5,713 nt of DNA from Chloroflexota bacterium. Lineage in GTDB: Bacteria; Chloroflexota; Limnocylindria; Limnocylindrales; CSP1-4. Shown here in pieces: positions 1 through 4,716 of this stretch. The stretch lies in contig JAKAAV010000170.1 in assembly GCA_021802185.1 (NCBI GenBank), positions 1 to 5,713 of the forward strand, given 5' to 3'. Every line of letters begins with the position of its first letter. The stretch's first letter is position 1. The notes below the pieces were generated by a model. It had not been told where the DNA came from. It was given only the letters and a program-made list of their open reading frames with translations, and ran no database searches. Made by a program: the position numbers and the translations under genes.

Positions 1-32
1 GACGCGCCAGCCGCCCGGACGGGGATCGCGCA

Positions 33-46
33 GCCGGCCTGCCGGC
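33..46. repeat. Short inverted repeat, 5-bp arms
   Basis: GCCGG (33-37) and CCGGC (42-46) can pair around a CCTG loop, and the same stretch is an 8-bp direct duplication of GCCGGCCT (33-40 and 41-48). No T-run follows, so it is not a classical intrinsic terminator. In DNA this rich in G and C such short arms arise by chance quite often. Confidence 0.3.
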
Positions 47-139
47 CTTCCGTCCCTCCGGCTGGCCCCACCCCCTCCGCTCCGGACAGCCCGACCGCGG
101 CTCGTCGCGGCCGACCCCCCGACCATCGAGGTCGCGCTG

Positions 140-161
140 CGCGCGACCACCGCGTCGCGCG
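140..161. repeat. Inverted repeat, perfect 7-bp GC-rich arms
   Basis: CGCGCGA (140-146) and TCGCGCG (155-161) are perfect inverted copies separated by 8 bases. It lies about 180 bases upstream of the lipoprotein start. It could be a terminator stem of a gene ending to the left or a protein-binding palindrome, but there is no T-tract and composition alone may explain it. Confidence 0.35.
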
Positions 162-324
162 TGGCGCGGGGCGTTCCGCCGATTCCTGCCGTCACCGCCC
201 GCGCGGCTGCCTCTCCCTCGTAGGGCGGCGCCGCACGCAGCGGCGTCGATCTGACACGGCGCTGCAGCGGACGTCGCCCGACCGTTACAGGGTCCAGGCC
301 GCGGCTCCCGGGATGCTTCCGGCC

Positions 325-330
325 GGAGGG
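325..330 (+). promoter_or_regulatory. Ribosome binding site of the lipoprotein gene
   Basis: GGAGGG at 325-330 ends 7 bases before the ATG at 338, an ideal Shine-Dalgarno spacing. A second in-frame ATG at 344 would be 13 bases away, so this site decides for the start at 338. Confidence 0.8.
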
Positions 331-337
331 AACCCGG

Positions 338-1579
338 ATGAGCATGCCTGCCATCGACCCGCGAGTGATCGTACCCTCGTGCCCCCGCGGGCGCCGGCGC
401 GCCCGCGGGCCGTTCGCGTCGCGCATCTCCGCCGTGGTGCTCGCGGCCGCGTGCGTCGCGCTGGCCGGATGCGGCGCGACGCCACAGGGAACAGCGTCGC
501 CGCTCGTGGAGGTCGGGCAGGGGTCCTCCGCCGGGGGCGGATCGCCGTCCCAGGTCTGGGCCCCGGGATCGTCCGTGCTCGGACCCGCGACCAGCGACCC
601 GAGCCTCGCGCCGTCCGGAGGCGCTGGTCCGCCCGCGAACGGGTCGGCCGGCGGCAGTTCGTCGCCGTCCTCGGGGGGCGCGTCCGCGCCAGATTCATCC
701 GCCGCGGCGGCGCCGTCGTCAGGCCCGGAAGGGTCGAGCGCGCGTCCGGCCGCCGGTACCGCCTCGACCCCGTGGTTCACGCACGCGTACGTGATCATGC
801 TCGAGAACCGCGAGTATGGGCAGATCGTCGGCAACCGCTCCGCGCCGTACCTCAACTCGCTGATCGCGCGGTACGGGCTCGAGACCGCGTACTACGCCTC
901 ACGCCACGGCTCCCAGGCCGATTACGTCGACCTCTTCGCCGGATCGAACCTCGGCGTCGTCGACAACACGGTGCGGGACCTTTCCGCGCCGAACCTGCTC
1001 GAGCAGCTCGATCGGCGCGGGCTGTCATGGCACGTGTACGCGCAGGACTACCCCGGTGCGTGCTTCCGCGGCGCCGCGGCAACCGGCGGCGTGGACCTTG
1101 TCGGCGCCCCGGGGGAGTACGAGCGAGCGCACAACCCGGCGATCAGCTTCACGTCGATTCGGGCTGACAGGGCCGGCTGCTCGGGCCGGATCACCTCCCT
1201 GGCGGGGTTCGACCCGGCCGCGGCGAACTTCGAGTTCATCGTCCCGAACCTGCAGAACGACATGGACGTCGGGTCCGTCGCGGCAGGGGATGCGTTCCTG
1301 CGTGCGTTCGTGCCGCGCATCGTCGGCTCTCCGGCGTTCACGAAGGGCATGCTGTTCATCACCTGGGACGAGGGCACGACCAACGCGAGCGCGAGGGGCG
1401 GCGGGGGAGGGGGACACGTCCCGCTCATCGTCGTCGGTCCGCACGTCCCCGCCGGACTGCGTTCGGCCCGACCGGCGACCGAGCTCGACCTGCTCCGGAC
1501 GCTCGAGGACAACTGGGGCCTGGGATGCCTCGCCAACGCGTGCCGCGCAAGCGCCCTGACCGCGTTCCTGCGGCGGTAG
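338..1579 (+). CDS. Secreted lipoprotein phosphoesterase / acid phosphatase, SapM-like (phosphoesterase family PF04185)
   Basis: 413 residues. Residues 17-24 are Arg-rich, 30-44 form a hydrophobic segment, and LAGC (42-45) is a lipobox, so Cys45 should be lipidated and the protein anchored outside the cytoplasmic membrane. Residues 46 to about 145 are a Ser/Gly/Ala/Pro-rich linker that holds the enzyme away from the membrane. The catalytic domain (about 146-413) shows the family's marks: MLENREY (154-160, family form MxENxxY), HGSQADY (190-196, corresponding to HPSxPNY), VPNLQNDMDVGS (302-313), TWDEG (342-346) and a His at 360 in GHVPLIVVGPHVPAG. By analogy with Francisella AcpA, in which an EN pair, a DE pair and a Ser nucleophile are used, Glu155-Asn156, Asp344-Glu345 and Ser192 are the likely active-site residues; this assignment is inference. 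Cys242, 281, 397 and 402 could form disulfides, which fits an exported enzyme. Family members hydrolyse phosphate esters, and some are annotated phosphatidylinositol-3-phosphatase; the substrate here cannot be read from sequence. The gene stands alone and converges on the next gene. Confidence 0.88.
   Translation: MSMPAIDPRVIVPSCPRGRRRARGPFASRISAVVLAAACVALAGCGATPQGTASPLVEVGQGSSAGGGSPSQVWAPGSSVLGPATSDPSLAPSGGAGPPANGSAGGSSSPSSGGASAPDSSAAAAPSSGPEGSSARPAAGTASTPWFTHAYVIMLENREYGQIVGNRSAPYLNSLIARYGLETAYYASRHGSQADYVDLFAGSNLGVVDNTVRDLSAPNLLEQLDRRGLSWHVYAQDYPGACFRGAAATGGVDLVGAPGEYERAHNPAISFTSIRADRAGCSGRITSLAGFDPAAANFEFIVPNLQNDMDVGSVAAGDAFLRAFVPRIVGSPAFTKGMLFITWDEGTTNASARGGGGGGHVPLIVVGPHVPAGLRSARPATELDLLRTLEDNWGLGCLANACRASALTAFLRR
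384..409 (+). repeat. Perfect 11-bp hairpin within the first codons of the lipoprotein gene
   Basis: CCCGCGGGCGC (384-394) and GCGCCCGCGGG (399-409) are exact inverted copies around a 4-base loop CGGC (395-398). The arms contain only G and C. The hairpin covers codons 16-24, which encode the Arg-rich front of the signal peptide, about 45 bases after the start codon. In the mRNA it would be a very stable stem behind the initiating ribosome footprint and could slow early translation or aid membrane targeting. It may also simply result from Arg/Gly/Pro codons. Confidence 0.7.
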
Positions 1580-1581
1580 CC

Positions 1582-1611
1582 GCCCGAACCGAAGAGGGAT
1601 CCCTCTCGGGC
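1582..1611. terminator. Stem-loop between convergent genes, probable bidirectional terminator
   Basis: Three bases after the lipoprotein stop lies a nested inverted repeat. GCCCGA (1582-1587) can pair with TCGGGC (1606-1611), and inside it AGAGGG/CCCTCT forms a perfect 14-bp palindrome (1593-1606). An alternative pairing is CCGA-GAGGG with CCCTC-TCGG (1589-1609), with one bulged A. No U-tract follows on either strand (only CTCTCTC at 1615-1621), so it is not a textbook intrinsic terminator. Its place between two converging stops nevertheless fits termination or 3'-end protection for both transcripts. Confidence 0.6.
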
Positions 1612-1673
1612 CCGCTCTCTCACGGGGTCCTGTCGTGGTCTCCGTTCGCTCCGGCTGTCGATGCTCCGCCGCG

Positions 1674-4226
1674 TCAGCCTCGTCGCCCCCGGGTCGGCTG
1701 GCGCCTGCTGCCGGCTTCGGCCTTCTGGCCGTCCGAGCCGTGCCGCCCGCGCGCCGTCCCGTGGCCGCTTTCGTGGCCCGTCTCGGCCTTTCCGGGGTCG
1801 GAGCCCCCGGACGCCTCGGCGTCCTGCCCGCTGGTGTCACGGCCGCGGTTCCGGTGACTGCTCGCGGACCGCTGCTCCCGATCTCCCGAGCGTCCGTCGT
1901 GCGTCCGATGCTCGTGCTGCGCGCGGGCCGCGGTCCGCGGCTCGGTGATGATCCGCAGGTCGCCCTCGAGCCCCGTCACCTCGACCGCGATCGCGCCGCT
2001 CGTCCGCTCGAACCGGAGGTCGCAGCGCGCATCGCCGACGCGGAGCCCGCGCAGCTCGAGCCAGTCCACCATCGGGATCAGCATCGGCCGGCGGATCTGC
2101 AGCTCGTGCTCGAACGCGTTCGGCTCGAGGCCGAGCAGCGTCGTCAGGAGATACGGGACGCTGCCAGCGGCCCACGCCTGCGGATGGCACGCGACGGGGT
2201 AGTGGACGGGTACCGAGAACCGCGACCGGTCGTATCCGGCGAAGACCTCGGGCAGGCGGTACTCCGGGAACGACGACGCGGCGTCGATGATCCCGCTCGC
2301 GATGCTGTGCGCGGCGTCATCGCAGCCGTACCGGCGAAGCCCCGCCGCGATGATCGCGTTGTCGTGCGGCCAGACCGTCCCGAGGTGATAGCCGATGGGG
2401 TTGGAGCGCTTCTCCGCCGACGACAGCGTGCGGACGCCCCACCCGGTGAACATCTCGTCGCTCATCAGCGCATCGCGCACGTGCCCCGCTCGCTCGGGCG
2501 ACACGATCCCGGTCCACAGCGCCTGGCCCGGGTTCGATGAAACGACCGCGACCTGCCGGTCGCCCTTCTCGAGGGCCATCGCGTACATGCGGTCCTTGTC
2601 CATCCAGAACCGCTGTTCGAAGCGCTCCTGGAGGCGGTCGGCCTGGTCCCGCAGCTTCTTCGCGCGGTCCCCGTTGCCGATCCGGTCGTACAGGTCCGCC
2701 AGCTCGCGCTTGGCCGCGTAGACGTACCCCTGCACTTCGACGAGCGCGATCGGCGGCGTGGCGAGCGAGCCGTCGGCGTTAACCATGGCGTCGCCGGAAT
2801 CCTTCCAGCCCTGGTTCACCAGGCCCTTGCCCGTCGAGCTCTCGTAGTCGGTGAAGCCATCGTCGTTCGTGTCGCCGTACTCGTCGATCCACTCCAGCGC
2901 CGCGTCGACGTGGCCCCGGAGCTCCTTGAAGAGCTCGAGGCTGCCCGTCCACTGCGCGTGGCGCGCCATCAGGAGGCAGAACAGCGGCGTCGAGTCGACG
3001 CTCCCGTAGAAGGGGTGGTGGGGGACCGCGCCGATCCGCGCCAGCTCCCCGACCCGGAGCTCGTGGAGGATCTTGCCCGGCTGCTCGTCGCGGTAATCGT
3101 CGACGTGGTCACCCTGCCAGGCCGCGAGGACGCGCAGCGTCTGCTCGGCGACGGCAGGGTCGTACGCGAGCGATTCGATCGACGTGATGACGGAGTCGCG
3201 ACCGAACAGCGCGACGAACCAGGGGACCCCGGCCGCGAAGTACTCGGCGCCGGCGTTGTCGCTGCGGAGCATCTGGAGGTCCTTGAACGACCGGTCCATG
3301 ATCCCGTCCAGCAGCCGGCTGTTCGAGCGAACCTCCGTGAACGTGTCCGCCGCGGAGTTCCTGCCACCATGGGAGTTTCTGCCACCGTGCCGTCCATGCG
3401 CCCCCATGCGCTGGCCACGCTCCACGATCTTCTCGTCCGACATCCCGGCTTCTGCGCCGCCGGAGCCACCATTCGCGCCGCCCACCGCCTTGACGGATGC
3501 GACGAGGGACACCTTGAGCTGCTGCTTCTGCTGCGCCCCGAGGCGGACGTGCCACTCGACGCTCGTCCCCTCCTTCGAGAGTGGGGCCGGATCGAACCGC
3601 ACGGTGAGCTTCCGGATCCGCTGATCCGCACCGTCGTACTGGAACACGAGCTCGTCGTTGTGCCAGGCGGGATCGTGCAGCTTGCCCGGGTGATCCTTCA
3701 GCAGGCCGCGGATGTCGAAGATGTCCTCGAACTGCGCGTCGAAGCGGAGCCTGAGCGGAAACTCGGCGTCGCTCATGCCGAAGTTCGACAGCGTGATCGT
3801 GTCGGTCAGCGTGAGTGAATCGGCGTCGAGCTCGCGGTGCCACGTCGTCCCGATCCGCTCCTTGGGCACCTTCTCCTGCTGCTTGTTCTGCTCGCTGGTC
3901 TCGAGCTCAGGGTTCGTGAGCTCGATCGACATCGCGTTGCCCTGACCCGCCGACGAGGCGAGGCGGTCGCCGAAGTCGGCCGCCATCCGCAGCTCGTAGC
4001 CGCGGAGGAATCGGCAGTCGTTGTAGTAGAGCCCGTAGCCGTGACCGTCTCCGATCGGGATCTCGCCGTCGGGCTTGCACAGGAAGAAGATGTCCCGATC
4101 CTTGATGACGAGCGCGTCCGCGATGCCATGGACGGCGGACGCCGTGCCGGGCGTGAGGACCTGTTGCTTGCGATCGTGCTCTCCCTGTTCCGTATCGGGG
4201 CGATGGGACTCCCTGACCTTCGCCAT
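1674..4226 (-). CDS. Glycogen debranching enzyme-type amylo-alpha-1,6-glucosidase (two-domain, bacterial/archaeal type)
   Basis: 850 residues from the ATG at 4226. Residues about 23-246 match the N-terminal beta-rich domain of bacterial/archaeal debranching enzymes (GDE_N_bis type): VLTPG, the segment ADALVIKDRDIFFL, and GLYYNDCRFLRGYEL (65-79). A flexible linker (248-296) carries a doubled HGGRNS. Residues about 301-764 form the (alpha/alpha)6-barrel catalytic domain with PWFVALFGRDS (334-345 region), NQGWKDSGDAM (471-481), GWGVRTLS (595-602), YHLGTVWPHDN (613-623), RLPEVFAGYD (657-666) and CHPQAWAAGS (680-689). By analogy with related barrel glycosidases, Asp476 and Glu660 are candidate acid/base residues (inference). 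The role expected from the family is hydrolysis of alpha-1,6 branches of glycogen or similar alpha-glucans in the cytoplasm; no signal peptide is seen. Residues 765-850 are a disordered Arg/Gly/Ser/His tail. Relatives are usually nearer 700 residues, so linker and tail explain the extra length. Two ATGs (4277 and 4226) each have a good ribosome binding site; I prefer 4226 because the longer form adds residues not expected in the family. A TTG at 4328 lacks such a site. Confidence 0.9.
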   Translation of the reverse strand: MAKVRESHRPDTEQGEHDRKQQVLTPGTASAVHGIADALVIKDRDIFFLCKPDGEIPIGDGHGYGLYYNDCRFLRGYELRMAADFGDRLASSAGQGNAMSIELTNPELETSEQNKQQEKVPKERIGTTWHRELDADSLTLTDTITLSNFGMSDAEFPLRLRFDAQFEDIFDIRGLLKDHPGKLHDPAWHNDELVFQYDGADQRIRKLTVRFDPAPLSKEGTSVEWHVRLGAQQKQQLKVSLVASVKAVGGANGGSGGAEAGMSDEKIVERGQRMGAHGRHGGRNSHGGRNSAADTFTEVRSNSRLLDGIMDRSFKDLQMLRSDNAGAEYFAAGVPWFVALFGRDSVITSIESLAYDPAVAEQTLRVLAAWQGDHVDDYRDEQPGKILHELRVGELARIGAVPHHPFYGSVDSTPLFCLLMARHAQWTGSLELFKELRGHVDAALEWIDEYGDTNDDGFTDYESSTGKGLVNQGWKDSGDAMVNADGSLATPPIALVEVQGYVYAAKRELADLYDRIGNGDRAKKLRDQADRLQERFEQRFWMDKDRMYAMALEKGDRQVAVVSSNPGQALWTGIVSPERAGHVRDALMSDEMFTGWGVRTLSSAEKRSNPIGYHLGTVWPHDNAIIAAGLRRYGCDDAAHSIASGIIDAASSFPEYRLPEVFAGYDRSRFSVPVHYPVACHPQAWAAGSVPYLLTTLLGLEPNAFEHELQIRRPMLIPMVDWLELRGLRVGDARCDLRFERTSGAIAVEVTGLEGDLRIITEPRTAARAQHEHRTHDGRSGDREQRSASSHRNRGRDTSGQDAEASGGSDPGKAETGHESGHGTARGRHGSDGQKAEAGSRRQPTRGRRG
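3354..3389 (-). repeat. Tandem 18-bp repeat in the linker of the debranching enzyme
   Basis: Two adjacent 18-base units (3354-3371 and 3372-3389) agree at 16 of 18 positions and encode HGGRNS twice, at residues 280-291. They lie between the N-terminal and catalytic domains. The differences are one in an Arg codon and one in the His codon, both silent, which suggests an in-frame duplication kept at the protein level. Confidence 0.8.
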
Positions 4227-4231
4227 CAGCG

Positions 4232-4239
4232 CCCCCTCC
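4232..4239 (-). promoter_or_regulatory. Ribosome binding site for the ATG at 4226
   Basis: On the minus strand GGAGGGGG ends 5 bases before the ATG at 4226 (its GGAGG core is 8 bases away). This is a good Shine-Dalgarno site and supports the shorter form of the debranching enzyme. Confidence 0.6.
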
Positions 4240-4283
4240 GCGCGCGTCCGTCGCGCCCCCTCGACCGAACCGTGCATCGTCTG

Positions 4284-4288
4284 CCTCC
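4284..4288 (-). promoter_or_regulatory. Alternative ribosome binding site for an ATG at 4277
   Basis: On the minus strand GGAGG (4288 down to 4284) stands 6 bases before an in-frame ATG at 4277-4275. Starting there would add 17 residues (MHGSVEGARRTRAEGAL) before MAKV. It is as good a site as the one at 4232-4239, so the start of the debranching gene remains open between these two. Confidence 0.5.
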
Positions 4289-4341
4289 GCTCGTCGAACA
4301 CGTCTCGATCCTGCGCCGCGACCCGCAACCGTTACAGCAGG

Positions 4342-4360
4342 GCAACTGTCGGGAGGTTGC
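4342..4360. promoter_or_regulatory. Operator-like inverted repeat GCAAC-N9-GTTGC
   Basis: GCAAC at 4342-4346 is mirrored by GTTGC at 4356-4360. Another GCAACC lies at 4325-4330 and also mirrors GGTTGC at 4355-4360. Further single copies occur at 4391-4395 (GTTGC) and 4443-4447 (GCAAC). The cluster sits in the leader just upstream of the debranching gene, where a sugar-responsive repressor site would be expected, but no regulator is known and short arms can recur by chance. Confidence 0.35.
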
Positions 4361-4365
4361 AGGAG

Positions 4366-4385
4366 TGTTCCGAGGCTCGGGAACA
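4366..4385. promoter_or_regulatory. Operator-like inverted repeat TGTTCC-N8-GGAACA
   Basis: TGTTCC (4366-4371) and GGAACA (4380-4385) are perfect 6-bp inverted copies spaced by 8 bases. The spacer is itself near-symmetric (CGAG/CTCG around one G). A 20-bp symmetric site is typical in size for a dimeric helix-turn-helix regulator. On RNA of the minus strand it would fold into a hairpin. It lies 81-89 bases before the ATG at 4277. The binding protein is unknown. Confidence 0.45.
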
Positions 4386-4410
4386 GCCGCGTTGCCCGGA
4401 GACGGGCGCA

Positions 4411-4426
4411 GCGGCCCGACGGCCGC
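4411..4426. repeat. Stem-loop GCGGCC-CGAC-GGCCGC
   Basis: Perfect 6-bp arms (4411-4416 and 4421-4426) enclose a 4-base loop. The site lies between the end of the MarR-like remnant and the debranching gene, so on the minus strand it could be part of a terminator for the ClC transcript, though no T-run follows. Confidence 0.4.
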
Positions 4427-4461
4427 CGTGACCGGACCGGCCGCAACGGGATTCGCCGACG

Positions 4462-4479
4462 ATCACCCGGATCGGTGAT
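4462..4479. terminator. Inverted repeat ATCACC-N6-GGTGAT, possible terminator or operator
   Basis: ATCACC (4462-4467) and GGTGAT (4474-4479) are perfect inverted copies with a 6-base spacer. On the minus strand it begins 25 bases after the stop of the MarR-like remnant, the right place for the 3' end of the ClC transcript. No T-tract follows. The symmetry would equally suit a regulator binding site, so the terminator call is tentative. Confidence 0.35.
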
Positions 4480-4504
4480 GCCAGGGGGGCTCCCGCCGCC
4501 TCCG

Positions 4505-4699
4505 TCACGCCCAGCGATCGAGGCGGGCGGCGACCTCCCGCACCGCGGTTTCGAATTCCGCCGGCAGATCGCCGCCGATCGTTTCCACGAGCACCCGGCG
4601 CCGTCTCGCCAGCACGGTATCGAGCAGCCCCATCCCATCCTGCGTCAGCAGGAGACGTCGGTCCCGCGCGTCAGCCCGATCCGAAACGGTCTCCCCGCG
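4505..4699 (-). pseudogene. C-terminal remnant of a MarR-family transcriptional regulator
   Basis: A minus-strand reading frame ending in TGA at 4505-4507 reads SDRADARDRRLLLTQDG and then a helical stretch to RLDRWA. The DxRDRR-LLLT-xxG pattern is the wing of the MarR winged helix (family form DPxDRRxxxLxLTxxG), and the following about 45 residues resemble the C-terminal dimerisation helix. MarR proteins are usually about 140-150 residues; only about the last 60-65 are present. Toward the 5' side the frame runs straight into the 3' end of the ClC gene (stop at 4717), where coding is clearly in the other frame, so the helix-turn-helix half is missing. No ATG, GTG or TTG lies in frame between the ClC stop and the wing; the first in-frame ATG (4633) would leave 42 residues. 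I read it as a truncated, non-functional copy. The spacing between DRR and LLLT is about three residues shorter than usual, another sign of decay or a reason for caution. Confidence 0.55.
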
Positions 4700-4716
4700 C
4701 GTGCGCCGACCCCATC

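Larger units (their letters stand above)
1..337. other. GC-rich stretch without a supported gene
   Basis: I see no convincing gene here. One plus-strand frame is open from the left edge to a TAG at 221-223 (about 73 codons), so the tail of a truncated gene entering from the left is possible. The translation is Pro/Arg/Ala-rich and matches no family I recognise, and its first part lacks the strong third-position G/C of the real genes. The stretch contains short GC-only inverted repeats, listed separately. A CTGACA at 251-256 resembles a -35 box, but no -10-like hexamer follows at a usual distance. The last 50 or so bases are the 5' leader of the lipoprotein gene. Confidence 0.5.

Noticed and set aside
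2..223. The 3' end of a plus-strand gene entering from the left edge
   Set aside because: The frame is open to TAG at 221, but the translation is low-complexity and unrecognisable, and codon bias is uneven; not enough to call a gene.
251..290. A sigma-70-like promoter from CTGACA at 251-256
   Set aside because: The -35-like hexamer is good, but 16-19 bases downstream only GC-rich sequence is found, with no TAnnnT-like -10 box.
313..1167. A 284-codon plus-strand frame overlapping the lipoprotein gene in another frame
   Set aside because: It has Arg-rich shadow composition and no motif, while the overlapping frame has a lipobox and phosphoesterase motifs.
1395..1413. A G-quadruplex in the G-rich tract of the lipoprotein gene
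   Set aside because: The runs are 4, 2, 5 and 5 G, so four runs of three or more with loops are not available. The tract is explained by six Gly codons.
1025..1840. A 271-codon minus-strand frame opposite the lipoprotein gene
   Set aside because: It is Arg/Pro/Ala-rich, resembles no family, and lies antisense to a well-supported gene. Long antisense frames are expected at this GC content.
1635..2540. A 301-codon plus-strand frame opposite the 3' part of the debranching gene
   Set aside because: It is the codon-aligned complement of the debranching frame; its content mirrors that gene and shows no domain. The same holds for 2910-3818 (+) and 3837-4478 (+).
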